Source: Lathyrus oleraceus (lineage: Eukaryota; Streptophyta; Magnoliopsida; Fabales; Fabaceae). Taken from it: a stretch of DNA of 64,000 nt. A program made the translations under genes and the position numbers. The first letter of the stretch is position 1, and every line of letters begins with the position of its first letter. The DNA lies in the NCBI RefSeq assembly GCF_024323335.1, contig NC_066585.1:534682082-534746081 (forward strand), in the 5' to 3' direction. This document shows, one piece after another, positions 1-11,800 of the stretch. The notes beneath the pieces were generated by a model. It had not been told where the DNA came from, searched no databases, and saw only the letters and a list, made by a program, of their open reading frames with translations.

Positions 1-63
1 TGCTAAGGAATGAATTATAACATTTATTTTACGAAAAGAAATTGTTGTGGTGTCTAGAATTGT

Positions 64-590
64 AAAGGTGATGTCTGAACCAAGGACATGAATTATAGAG
101 GCGGTGTCTTAACCAAGAACATGAAATAAAAGTGGTGTCCTAACCAAGAAAAGGAAATAAAAGTGGTGTCTTAACCAAGAGCATGAAATAAAAATGGTGT
201 CATAACCAAGAACAAGAAATAAAATGGTGTCTTAACCAAGAGCAGGAAATCAAAGTGGTTTCATAATCAAGAATAGGAATTAAAAGTGGTGTCATAACCA
301 AGAGAGGGGTGTTTTAACTAAGAGATGGTGATTAACCCAAAGAGATGGATGTTTTAACCAATAGATGGTGATTAACCCAAAGAGAGGGGTATTTAAACCA
401 AGAGGTAGTGAATAACCCAAAGAGAGGGGTGCTTTAACCAAGAGGCGGTGATTAACCCAAAGAGATGGGTGTTTTAACCAAGAGATGATGATTAACTCAA
501 AGAGAGGGGTATTTTCACCAAAATATGGTGATTAACCCAAAGAGAGAGGTGTTTTAACCAAGAGATAGTAATTAATCCAAATAGAGTTTG
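64..590. repeat. Tandem repeat field (two related motifs), copy A
   Basis: Roughly 64-305 holds about eight diverged copies of a ~35-bp unit built on GGTGTCTTAACCAAGA plus ATGAAATAAAA. Roughly 306-585 holds about seven copies of a ~40-bp unit, GATGGTGATTAACCCAAAGA followed by GAGGGGTGTTTTAACCAA. Both share the core TTAACC(A/C)A. The field recurs at 13699-14250. No coding potential is seen. It may be an expanded untranslated region of an unidentified retroelement. Confidence 0.8.
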
Positions 591-599
591 AGAGATAAA

Positions 600-1654
600 G
601 ATTATGAAATGGTCTTGTATTGTTTGTGATTGATTTTAGTCCAAGGACGAATGTTGAAAATTGTCTTGATTTGAATTGCACTAAAGTCTATGAATAGAGA
701 TAAATACTTTGAACAACTGGGTCATACATCCCGTATCCAAAGGTATTCAGAATAAGGATAGGAATGAACCCTCTCATTCTACTTCATTTCTTAAGGCTCG
801 TGGTGCATAAATCGCATCGTATTTGTTAAGTGTTTTATGGTTTATACTTGATGTTGGATCAAGTTTATTTGCAAAAATGGTTATAGTCTTGAATGGACAA
901 AGAGAGATATGATTGAAGGAATGAGATATGATACCAAGGATGGGGAATGAAGCTCGATATTATCATGCATGGATGGTTACCTATTTCTAGGATTTTAAAA
1001 TGAAGAATAAAATTGACCTAAGGGAACAAGTATTGGTTCAAGTCCTAATATGTCTAATTCAAGTTAAGTGATCAAGGGACTTTTGATCACCTAATTCAAT
1101 AAAAGAACCTAAGGGAACATATAATTGTTGATCAAAGGAGTGACTAAAAAGTTCTAAAGTCATTAATTGACCAAAAGAAGTTCCATCAATTAATTGAATC
1201 AAGACACGTGAGGATCATGCAAAATAATAGGTCAAACTCCATACATTAAGAGCAGGCTATCATTAATTGTGAATTAAGATCGTGAAAAATAAATAAGTCA
1301 AGATAAATATCATTAATCCTAATTTTCTAATTAAATCCAACATAATTCTAATTAATCAAGAGAATTTATATCCTATTTTTATTACAAAAACTAGATTAAC
1401 TCTAATGAGAATCAAGAAAAAAAAACTATTCTTGTTTTATCCTTTTTTCTAAAATGTTTATTATAATTTTTTTTAATTTGTTAAAGAAATTGATGTTTAA
1501 ATATGGAAGATTGTAATAACATTTCTGATAAAATAGAATGATCAATTATGTATTTATTAAATGATATTACTCAAAATTATGGACTATTAGTAATATACAT
1601 GAAAACTTGAAATTATATTTATTAAATAACATCATACAAAATTATGAACTATTA
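600..1654. other. Non-coding spacer of the duplicated block
   Basis: No coding region is supportable. The sequence is AT-rich and is repeated at about 14250-15321. The last bases before the LTR element form the left copy of its target-site duplication (GTAAC, 1655-1659). Confidence 0.6.
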
Positions 1655-1659
1655 GTAAC

Positions 1660-2516
1660 TGATGACTTCTCGACAAGTGTACCGATAATATCGCAGTATT
1701 AAAAAGTTTGAATCCACATGGACTGTTATTTAACGAGACAATATTATGCAATGCGTATAAAATACTAAATGGGAGGGTTCGGGTTTTAAATGCAAAGGAA
1801 AATAAATTGTTCTGACAATACGATGAAAGCGGTTAGGTTATGTATAGACTCCCTTATTTATCTATTGTTGATGTTTAATGCATTACATGAATGATATCGT
1901 CACGATAATCCCACGGAGAATCAACAAAACTGTTATACCCAACCCCTTGCACTATAGCTAACTAATCTATACTAGAATCTTTCTATCCCTAGTCCACTAG
2001 CGTAAACAAGATTAGACAATACAATAGAGCACTAATTCCTAAGTCACTACTAGGATTTTCCTATCCCTAGTCCACCAACGTAAGCACAATAATTGTCATA
2101 GGTCCAACACATAGACTAATGGTTAGTATTCCCTATATGCCCAAAATCATATTAAAAGAGTATTTCACGTAAAAACCATTAAGAACAAGAAGAAATTGAA
2201 TATAATTATCAATCAAATTATTCATCCAATGTCAAATCAAACATACAGTATGGATCAGAACGCGTCTGAAAATCATAGGAAAAAGGGGTCATCGCGCATG
2301 ATAACTTGCATCTCGCACGCGATGCAACTTTTATTTCCTTATCGCGTGCACGATACTGCACATGATTATTCCAGTAGTTGCATGTTTTTGCTCCTTAGTT
2401 CTCCACACTTACTATTTTTTCCTCTTTCTTTGGCCTTTATTCTTCATGTTTTCTCATCTTTAACTTGTTTTAATTCCTTTCTTCGACCGAAATCATGCAA
2501 TGACGGAGTGTCATCA
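1660..2516 (-). repeat. 3' LTR of the gag-only element, copy A
   Basis: It begins TGATGACTTCTCG and ends GTGTCATCA on the plus strand. It aligns with 5727-6855 and with 15327-16190. It contains the CG-rich palindrome cluster (2291-2354). A 134-codon open frame on the plus strand inside it (2196-2600) runs through the LTR end and is not a gene. Confidence 0.85.
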
Positions 2517-2530
2517 CAACCACCAAACTT
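2517..2530 (-). other. Polypurine tract next to the 3' LTR
   Basis: On the minus strand this reads AAGTTTGGTGGTTG immediately before the LTR start TGATGACAC. That is the expected place for plus-strand DNA priming of an element reading on the minus strand. Confidence 0.6.
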
Positions 2531-4280
2531 CAATCATTGCTTGTCCTTAAGTAACTTGCATGCACTGCAAATTCCAAATAGAAAACAAGTTTCACAATAA
2601 CAATTGAACATCACCATATAATTTTTTCTTTACCTGACTATTGTTCTAGCTTCCAACTTCCATCCGAGAAATTCAGAAAACGTCCTTAAACTTTGACAAG
2701 TACTCAACATCTCTATCATCTCACCTTGATCCTTCAATGGATAAGGTAGTCTCTCAATCAACATGAAAAATAGTTTATACTTATCTTGATCATGTTCTAA
2801 TATATTTCATTAAAGAAATCAAAACACACACATTTGAGGGTTTTTTCGCTTGTATTTTGGCTTATGTTCGGGTAGGATATTTTTGGGACGGTAGGTTTAA
2901 ACCTGTGGAGTTAGATGTCTAGTTATTTTTTTATTATCATACCCCTTTGTTCCTTCTTGATGATACTAGATATTATACTATTGTAGTCCTTATTCTGCAC
3001 TTTGAATTCTTTCAAAAAAGATTGAAGAAGTTTCTTTTTCCACTTCTTTTTTCCTTAAACTTTTGACCACTTTTCTCTAGTACCCCAACACCAAACTTAA
3101 AACTTTGCTCACTACCAAGAGCAACCCCAAACTTAATCTTTTTCATGTCATTTAAGAACTACAATTCTATAAAACTCCAAAAGAGGGTGGAAAGATAAGA
3201 TCTTTCAATTCATACGGCTAAGAATTAAGGCTAAGTCATCGAAAGAAAGACTAATCTCAAAGTGGTTAGAAATGGACATACCTATTACTACAGGGTGGCT
3301 AAAAAGGCTCAAAGTTAAAAGTAAACAACTTCCTCAGTGTGTTTTAATCAAACCAGACAAATTTAATTGAAAATAGTTCAAACTTGATAAACAACAATGC
3401 ATGGATACACTCAATAAGAAAGAACAATGAACAATGAAATTTATTTGGCTCAAACCTTAATAGTTTAGGTATCTGAAAGTAGAGTACAAGACCTTTGATT
3501 CTTTTTTCATTCTTTGCCTTCAAGTTGTAAGTTACTTTCCTGATTATCAAGTTTCCTCTTGGTTCATTTGTTCAATGATATAACTATAAATTTGTAAATT
3601 TGAAAGAATAAACATATATAAATTTGTTCAATAAAGACAAACACAAATTGTGATGGGAAGGCATGCTCTAATGTCTAATTCTTCTTATTGAATTTCGCTA
3701 TTAACATAACATAAATACTGCAAAAATAAAAGACTAGTTATAAAAGATGGGTTTGCTCCATAAGCTTGATCTTTCGATTTTGGTGTTAGGACGACATATA
3801 TGACACGAAAAACACATCATCCTTCTTTTTCCTTTTGTTTGGTAGAAAAAATTCCATAAATTCTAAGAATTGAATGTTTTTCTTCCATATTTTCTTCAGT
3901 TTGATAGTATCAAACAAGTCATAAATCTCATCTAATACTTCATTTATTTCTCCTCTTTTATCAACCTTGTTTCTAGGTGTATAACTATTCTTTTGTTAAA
4001 GATCTTTTTGTTGGACATCTACGTCTAAATGAACAATTGAATTTAGAGCTTCATCTAAAACTATATAATCTTAATATTGCATTATTGTTCTTTTCCCACA
4101 TATATTTGCCACATCCACTTCTTATATTCTTGTTTCCATTTCTTCTTTTTTCTCTTTTTCAACTCATCCTTCATCGACAACTTCACATTCCTGTTTAAAT
4201 TCTCTTTCAATTTCCTTATCTATGTGACTATCTAAAATTTTCCCATCGAACTCCCCACTAGAGCTCAATTTTAATGCTAA

Positions 4281-4646
4281 CTAGATTTAGACTCGCGCGA
4301 TGCGCGGTTGTAAATTAGTTTATTCATTTTTATTGAATTTTAAATATATTAATAAATTATTTTGAAAAACATGATTACTAAATTTATATTACAGTAATTT
4401 ATTGTGAATTATAATTAAGATAATGATATGAATTAATCACATATAAAAACATACAATTTAATTGAAAGAAAAATACATGCTTGTAAATTGATAATGAAAT
4501 TTAATATATTATATAGATGTGTCATAATATAATCTGATGCTTTATATTTAATATATTATATAGATTTTATCATTGATATCGAATGAAATATGAGTGTTCT
4601 TTTTTTAGATATTATTTTCAATATATTTATTTTACTCTCTAAGATC

Positions 4647-4719
<73 letters not shown>

Positions 4720-4929
4720 GTTGAAAATGAGAATTTTCTTCGTCTTTCCCAAGGTTCGAACCCGTGACCTTCAATGGATATTAAATATTGTATTTTTCTA
4801 TTTTAAAAGTGAAAATAAAATTTTGGAGATGTCACACTGGACTATAGGATGATGTGGCACAAATGGAATCGAATTGTTAACATCTGTCGTAATATAATCT
4901 GATGCTTCAAATTTAATATATTATTTAGA
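4281..4929 (-). mobile_element. Non-autonomous Helitron, 649 bp, with empty site in copy B
   Basis: Read on the minus strand it starts TCTAAATAA and ends CTAG, inserted exactly between A and T of host CCAA|TTA. Copy B (near 18011-18022) has the uninterrupted site. A GC hairpin sits just before the 3' end: CGCGC (4294-4298), loop GAT, GCGCG (4302-4306), followed after a short gap by CTAG. 5'-TC, 3' hairpin, CTRR and A|T target are the defining Helitron features. There is no RepHel coding. It contains a (TA)n tract and a ~40-bp direct repeat (about 4524-4565 and 4890-4931). Confidence 0.88.
4648..4715. repeat. (TA)n microsatellite inside the Helitron
   Basis: Near-uninterrupted TA dinucleotide run of about 65 bp. 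Confidence 0.95.
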
Positions 4930-5462
4930 TTGGCTAGATATTATACTAAGTAGCATAACTAAGTTATCGAAGGATGATTATATGTCTCTTTGCAAGATTT
5001 CTTTCTGCCTGCTGGTTTTTTGGAAATTGATTTGAGTAATATTTATGAACTGAGTCAAGGTTTCTTAAACTCCTCCTTCATCCAATACCTCACATTATTG
5101 TTTGACTTCTCTTTCAAAATTCCACATCTCTAGGACTATCTAATATAGTTTCACATAAATACCCATTAGATCTCAGTTTTAATGCTAATTTACTAGATAT
5201 TTGACAATGTTGTATCTCTAAATTCTCGAAGCATGCTTCCATGTTACTTTGCACGATTTCTTGATGCCTGTTGATTTTCTCGAAATTGAGTTGAGTCATC
5301 TTTATAAACTGAATCAATTCTCTTCAAGTGTAAGGCTCTGGCTCTGAATAATTTTTTGCATTTTGTTGAATTAGAGGTTTTGCTACGAGTTCCTTTTACT
5401 AAGATCCAACATTTGCCAAGGTAGCATATATTTAATTTTTCCTGATTGTCTTGTCCTTGCAT

Positions 5463-5465
<3 letters not shown>

Positions 5466-5509
<44 letters not shown>
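5466..5509. repeat. (TA)n microsatellite in the gag leader
   Basis: TA run of about 44 bp. The same place in copy B (about 18580) has a short A-rich stretch instead, so the run expanded in one copy only. Confidence 0.95.
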
Positions 5510-5511
<2 letters not shown>

Positions 5512-5703
5512 TTGTAGCACTACACTAGATAAAAAATTAAACAAAAATAAAAATAAAAGGAGAAAGAATAGAAAAGAAAATTTAAGAAGAAACAAAAATA
5601 ACTAATTACAAAAGAACATTTACAATTGAAAACAAAAAAAAACAAAAAAACAAAAAACAAAATTAAACATTGAACAAGCGTCGCCTTTTGAAATTATCAA
5701 CCG

Positions 5704-5721
5704 TCCTCGACATCGGCGCCA
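5704..5721 (-). other. Primer-binding site, tRNA-Asp type
   Basis: The minus strand reads TGGCGCCGATGTCGAGGA, close to the tRNA-Asp PBS core TGGCGCCG(T/A)TG used by Athila-type gypsy elements. It lies 5 bp inside the right LTR, setting the element's direction. The site is deleted in copy B. Confidence 0.75.
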
Positions 5722-5726
5722 AAAAC

Positions 5727-6855
5727 TCAATAACTTATCGGCAAGTGTATCGATAATGTCGTAGTAATAAAAAGATCGAATCCACAAAGACTGCTATTTA
5801 ACAAGACATTATTATGTAATGCATAGAAAATACTAAATTGGGGGAAATCGGGTTTTAAATGCGAAAGGAAAATAAGTTGTTCTGACAATAAGACAAAAGC
5901 GGTTAGGTTGTGCATAGAATCCCCTATTTATCTATTGTTGGTGTTCGATGCATTACACGAATGATATTGTCACGATAATCCCACGGTGAATTAACAAAAC
6001 TACTATACTCAATCCCTTGCGGTATAACTCACTAATTTATACTCAGAGTTTTATATCCCCAATCCATCAGCGGAATAAGATTAGGCAATGTAATAAAGCG
6101 TTAATTCCTAAGCCACTATTAAGAGTTTTCTATCCCTAATCCACCAACATAAGCACAACAATTGCTCTAGGTCCAACACATGGACTAATGATCAGTATTT
6201 CCTATGTGCCCAAAATCAGATTAAAAGAGTATCTCACATAAAAAATCACTAAGAAGAAGGTGTTATTGAATAGAATTATAGATCAAATTACTCATTCAAT
6301 GTCAAATCAAACATATGTCCCAACAATATCAAAATAGGTTCATCAAACACAACCTAACATAGAGAAAATTAGCTACTCATAATTCAGATTATAATACCAA
6401 AATAAAAATAAGAGGTTTACATAAGAATTCCCTCAAAGAGTTGGCCTCCAATGGCTTCAAATGCTCTCCCAATATGCCATTTAGTGTTGTAAATTATCAC
6501 TTTTGCTGTAGAAATTCATAACCCTCGAAAAAGTATCAATTTTCCTCTTAAAATACCATTAGAATGGATCAGAAAGCGTCAAAAAAGCCCAGAAATATGG
6601 GTTATCGCGCGTGATGACGTCCATCTCGCACGTGATGCAACTTTTACTTCCTCATCTTCCCGTGACGCTTTGCGTGATTATTTCAGTAGATACACACTTT
6701 TACTTCCTTTTTCACCTTATTTTTACTAAGTCTCTCTTTTTCCACACTTAGCTATTTTTCCTCTTTCTTTGGCCTTTATTCTTCATTTTTATTCCTCTTT
6801 AACTTATTTTGATTTGTTTATTCGATTAGAATCATGCAATGACTGAGTGCCAACA
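5727..6855 (-). repeat. 5' LTR of the gag-only element, copy A
   Basis: Longer (about 1.13 kb) than its partner at 1660-2516, mainly through a ~240-bp block after about 6315 that the left LTR lost. The first bases are mutated (CAATAACTT instead of TGATGACTT), while the right end reads GTGCCAACA. The perfect GTAAC duplication follows at 6856-6860. Confidence 0.8.
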
Positions 6856-6860
6856 GTAAC

Positions 6861-8730
6861 ATGCCAACTTAGTCATTAAGTACCACATTTTAACATGGTG
6901 TGTCAAAAGTATTGATCCCTTGTTTGTCGTTGTGTTTTTTTTTTTGAGATTTTGTAATTCTATAGTATAATGATAAGAATTAATTAATAATATAAAACTG
7001 AAGAAAAGTAAAACAACCAGCTAAATGAGCTAAGTAGTCAGGCTTACCGTTAAGACCATAGACAGTACTAGCTCAATAAATCAATTATAGAGGTTCAAAA
7101 TTAGAGGTGCATAACTGATATTGATGGTACAAAATAAAATATTGAGGGGGTAGTTCACTTGATAACGACAACAATTGATACCTTTAAAGATCGATTCATG
7201 CCATATAGTGATGACCTCTCGTCAAATGTTGTCGTATTTTTGGCCGATGACAATTCAGATAGGTGGGTAGCTTTTGCAATTTTAATTTTTAATGTTATCT
7301 TGCCACTATTCCCAGACCAGCTGCCTCTGTATCATGACAAATATAGTTTAGTCTCTTGTTTGGCATTAAGGGGAGACTATCCTTGTTCCAAGTTGCATGC
7401 TACAAGGACGATTTGTGTTTGTGCTATGATTCTATGCATTTTACGGTTATGAAACAATTACGGTTTGCATTGTAACTTCATTATAATTCGGTTTTGATAT
7501 TGAATTTGATTTAAATTCGATTAGAGCAAGCATACAACATCAACGAATTGAATATGATAAAGGATTACCAACTAAACTGAAGAAAAATATAGAATTCGCT
7601 ATTGCACGCAAGATGCTCGATAGAATATTTCAACCAATTCGAAAGAGGTAATGTAAAATGCGGAAAAGAGATGTGAAGTATCTTACAGACGGTGTAGAGA
7701 TTTGTCCCAGTTAATGTTGAGAATTGTCGAGCAATTTACCGATGAGAAACCCAAAAAACTTAAAAATAATCTTCTTTAATCTAATTAATTTCCAATCTTT
7801 AATCCAATTAATTTTCAAGCTCTTGATGAAATATGATTATGGATGACAGTGATTATTCTTGAATGAAAAACCTCGGTGAATTTCCAACTAATAATGATTG
7901 ATACACATTATATATATATACACTAAGGGGTACAATGACGTACTTATCTTCGTAATAGAAGCTGATAACATGCACAAGACAAAAACAAAATGGCCAATTC
8001 CTATTCTTTGAAATGCAAAAAAGCCTATTTTCCTGTCTGTAAATTTCCTTGCAATACGAACAAGTATCTTGTCATAGACAATGACCCAAAAAACAACACT
8101 TACCACATCAAAGGTTAAGAGGGAAGCTGAGGATAACTTGAAGGAACCAATATATGTGTTCTTCATAGTTCCTTGCTCCATAAATAATGTTAACATCTAT
8201 GCGTAGACAACATAAAAAATTATGCCAATTGTCCAAATTTAAAGCATGTTATCGCGCCGTGAAAACTACCCGAGTGCATCGCATGCTCGAAATACAAAAG
8301 AGTTCGCCATTGAATTTTATTTATTCTAAGACAAAGAGAAAATATCAATAAAACTCATAGAGAATACAAAAGGGTAAGGAAGTTGGTTATGCAAGGGGGA
8401 GGTATGAGAACCACTCACATCCAATGTACTTAACGGGAACCATATTAATTGTTCTTTACGCAGATGGATGTTATTATCTAAAGGTTACTTCATATTGGTT
8501 TTAATTAAGGGGGAAAATAAGTTTTTTAATTAATGTGCTCGTCAAGATTTCGAAACCTTGTGCCTACATATTCTCATGATGCAATGAGAAAACCAGAGCT
8601 TTGTAGTTTGTGGGATAGAAAATGAGTATTTTTTGGATGGTTTTAGGGAACAGTGTTATAATCGTATCCTAGAAGTGTTTGACATAAGTTGTTTGATCCT
8701 GGTTTGAATGCTCTAAGTTGTTAGTCTTAC
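6861..8730. other. Right flank of copy A, no gene recognised
   Basis: Several short open frames occur (for example 7159-7452 plus and 7888-8196 minus), but none has a recognisable motif or supported start. The part from about 7360 to 7900 recurs at 19608-20120. The last part, 7905-8730, has no match after copy B. Confidence 0.5.
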
Positions 8731-8850
8731 TGCTAAGGAATGTATTATAACAGTTATTTTACGAAAAGAAATTGTTGTGGTATCTAAACCAAGGAATCAG
8801 AATTGTAAATGTGGTGTATGAACCATGGACAGGAATTATAGAGACGGTGT

Positions 8851-11800
8851 TGTAAGACCCGAATTTTGACCCTAAGATCCCTCATGGCATCATTACATTG
8901 CATTTGCATTGCCTCAAGGATCATAAGCATCTTGGTTCCCTTTGCCTTTTGGGTGGGATCTCTTGTGAGATTTGATTTGAGATCACCAAGCATGCTTGAA
9001 TTGTATATTATTGATTTTCTCATTTTTATTCACTAACCAAAAGCACAAAAATATGTCACTAACATCTTTTGTTTGTAGCTTAAGCAGTCACAGGGTCTAA
9101 AGCTTCTAGGAGGTCCTATGTGCAATGATATGGTCAAGAGAAGATGAAAGCAAGCATGGTAATGGTTCCAAAAGCTCTCATCCATCAAATATGCCTCCCA
9201 AGTGTCTCAATTCATCATTTTGATCAAAGCAAATCAAAGGGTTTGAGGTTTGTTTCCCAAGGAAACCCTAATTCATCTGTTCATCAACTGTGCCTTGCTC
9301 ATGAAGCAACCTCAACCCATGGTCAAATACAGTCAAGGGAAGTTCTTTCATTCATCATTTCATGCATATTTGAACTTATTTGAGTGTCCTCAATCATCCA
9401 TTCATCAAGATATGAGTTTTGGACTTGAGAAGTTGATCAATCAATTCATCTGACTATTTTGAAATGCACTGAGACCTAACTTTTTATGTGTTGGTCAAAT
9501 GGAGATGACTCCAAGAGAAAAAATGTTCTTAAGGACAATATGAACAAATTTCATGTTCAAAAAAATTAATTTGAAGCTTGGAAGATCATCATCCATTCCA
9601 AGACATTATAGGTCATTTTGACTGAAACCCTAATTTTGGGTCAACTTCCCAAGAACATAACTCATTCATTTTTCATGATTTTGAGGTGGGACTTAATGAA
9701 TTGGAAAGCTTAGTGTGTCTAATTCAAATGTTATGTTGAGCAAAATTGCAAAATCTCAAAAGGAATACATGTGATAATGCAAAACATTATAGGTCACTTT
9801 GGACCAAATGCATTGAAATGTGAAAAAGTCCAACTTCAAGTGCCCATAACTTCTTCATAAAAAATCCAAATGATGTAAAATTGCACCCTAAATTGATTGC
9901 CTTGAAAATACCTATAACTTTCATGTTGAATATTTTGTTATTTGGAGCTTGCATCATTGAGACAAAAGGGCTTGAACATTGACCAATTTTGGAAATTTCA
10001 CATATGCATGTTTTGCACCTTACACTTCAAGCTCAATTTTCATTAATTTCCAAGGCCCAAATGAAGTTTTGATCAACATGACATTTGTTCCTTATGCAAC
10101 AATCTTTCCAACCATTACTCATAAGGTTACATTTGGATTTTGGACATGGCATTTTTGAAGGCTTCAATGAAATAGTGCATTTTATGAAAATCATTCCAAT
10201 TGCCATGCATGATCCATTAACACACAATCTGCACGTTCAATTCATATTTGGTGATGTATAGCTTACAATTCCAATCAGAATTGGGCCCTTCATGCGCCTG
10301 TACAGGCCCATGCATGGAGGCCCTTTTCTCCCATGCAATGCTTTGTTCATGCTCCCACCTTGCCATTTGCTATATATAGGAGTGCTTAGCCTCTCATTTC
10401 TTCAACCTTAAGGCGCCCTACATGCTGTGCAACTGAAATCCCACACCCACACCAAAGGAACAATCTCAATTTTCTCTCAAATTTCAGATCTGAATTTTGA
10501 TTTCCTCGATTGAAATTTCAGATCTAAAGTTCCTTGGCCTTCTTCTCCTTCATCCATAGACCATACTCCAAGCTTAAGCATCAAGAAATCGTGCACTCAA
10601 ACTCTCCATTTTAGAGTTTACTTCAGATTTTGATTTCTTCGAATCTCATTATACATTGCTTGTTTCTTGTTATTGTGGTGTTGTCTGAAGTCCTCTTCAT
10701 AGAGGCAATCATACTGAGCTTTGAATTGTTGAAATCAAGCAAGTTCACTTGAACACCACAAAACCTCCATCTCTGATTTCCCTCAATCTAGAGATCTAGA
10801 GTGGAATTGAGTGGCACAGGAGTGATGTACATCACTCCACCTTTCGTTTGGTACATGGATCGTGCGTTTTGGTGCACATTTATTTCCCTGTAATTTTTGG
10901 CCTTCGCCGGAGCTAGCCGGAGAAGACGGTGGCGCTGGCCACCGTCTGTTTTCTAGATTGGATCTGAGCCGTCCATCTCAGTTTCCAGATCTAATCTCAT
11001 CCACACAATGTTATGACCTTTTAATTGGCAGCGTGTTTTGCATTGACTCACGTGTATGGTGGAAGCGCGCTTAGAGGCCGTGTGATGTGCCAACTCAATT
11101 AATGAGCTATCATCCAACGCTTCTCCTTTTTTCTTATTTTTATTTTCTGATTTCTATTTTCTTTTATTTCTTTTAATTCCATTTTATTTCTAAAATTCAT
11201 ATCTCTCTCATTATTGGTCCAAAAATTATGGGACCAATTGCATTATTTCTCTTTTAATTTCTAGTTTCTAAAAATGATTTTTAATATTTTTTATTTTATC
11301 ATTTGATATTTTTCATGAATTTTCTCTTTTTTGGTTATTTTTAATTCATTTTAAATTATTTTTGAGATCCAAAAAATACAAAAATATTTTCTCAACCTCT
11401 TTGAGTGATGATAGATCTATGAAAAATATTCTCATCAATTTATTAATTGATTTGAGATTTTAATTCAATTAGGTTATTTTTATGCATTTTTAATTTGATT
11501 AAAAATAGTTTCTGACTTTTAAAAATGCTGAAATTTTTTGTCAAACTTTGTTTGATCTTGTTGAACTTGGGATAATTCACTTAGACTTTTCAAAGTTGAT
11601 TTGAAGTGACTTTGAAGTTTGACCTTTCTTTATTATTTTAATTCAAGTTTTATTTTAAATATTAAAAATGCCAAAAATATTTTATTTGTTTCTTGACTTC
11701 TAATTCTCATTTTGCTTCTGTTTTCTATTGTTTGACCTTGATCTTCCCTATCTTTGGTCAACACTTGTTGATTAGTATATTCCATTTCATTTAATGCACT

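Larger units (their letters stand above)
3760..5600 (-). pseudogene. Degenerate gag remnant of the gag-only LTR element, copy A
   Basis: Minus-strand fragments between the primer site and about 3760 can be aligned with a better-preserved version in copy B (17499-18470). Pieces around 5114-5462 encode a stretch with MTQLNFEKINRHQE and an ENLE.Q...LALKLRSNG pattern, like the region of Athila-type gag that reads NLE.Q.GQLA..LA. Stops and frameshifts break it. A leader rich in T and an (AT)n tract (5466-5509) lie upstream. The Helitron at 4281-4929 splits the remnant. No nucleic-acid binding knuckle or protease was recognised. Gag identity is inferred from position after the PBS and local residue patterns. 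Confidence 0.5.
1660..6855 (-). mobile_element. Non-autonomous gag-only LTR retroelement (tRNA-Asp primed), complete with TSD
   Basis: Two LTRs (1660-2516 and 5727-6855) flank about 3.2 kb. The 5-bp duplication GTAAC is perfect at 1655-1659 and 6856-6860. LTR ends are TGATGACTT...GTGTCATCA. A primer site resembling tRNA-Asp PBS (TGGCGCCGATGTC on the minus strand) lies at 5704-5721, and a purine tract adjoins the left LTR, so the element reads on the minus strand. The only recognisable coding remnant is a broken gag-like region; there is no reverse transcriptase, integrase or protease. The PBS type and gag residues suggest a derivative of an Athila-like gypsy lineage, but with no pol this is inference. 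The left LTR lacks about 240 bp present in the right one. A Helitron lies inside at 4281-4929. Confidence 0.85.
1..8730. repeat. Large duplicated block, copy A
   Basis: The block matches 8731-20125 by eye along most of its length: position 1 aligns with 8731, and about 7900 aligns with about 20120. It contains a tandem-repeat field, spacer, a complete LTR element with target duplication, and about 1.9 kb of right flank. Its left end is outside the window. Copy A carries a Helitron that copy B lacks and lacks the solo Ogre LTR that copy B has. About 600 bp near 6750-7355 and 250 bp near 5600-5850 are missing from copy B. The two copies have diverged by many substitutions, so a recent assembly duplication is unlikely. 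Confidence 0.85.

Noticed and set aside
2196..2600. 134-codon open frame on the plus strand
   Set aside because: It lies across the LTR end and purine tract of the gag-only element, is not conserved in copy B and has no motif.
4748..4764. tRNA-like GGTTCGAACCCGTGACC
   Set aside because: It resembles a T-arm word, but there is no acceptor stem, anticodon arm or D-arm around it; it lies within the Helitron.
7159..7452. 97-codon open frame in copy A flank
   Set aside because: Only the last third has a counterpart in copy B and no motif is seen.
10862..11074. 70-codon open frame in the solo LTR
   Set aside because: Inside an Ogre LTR leader region with no domain; short frames are expected in 4.8 kb.
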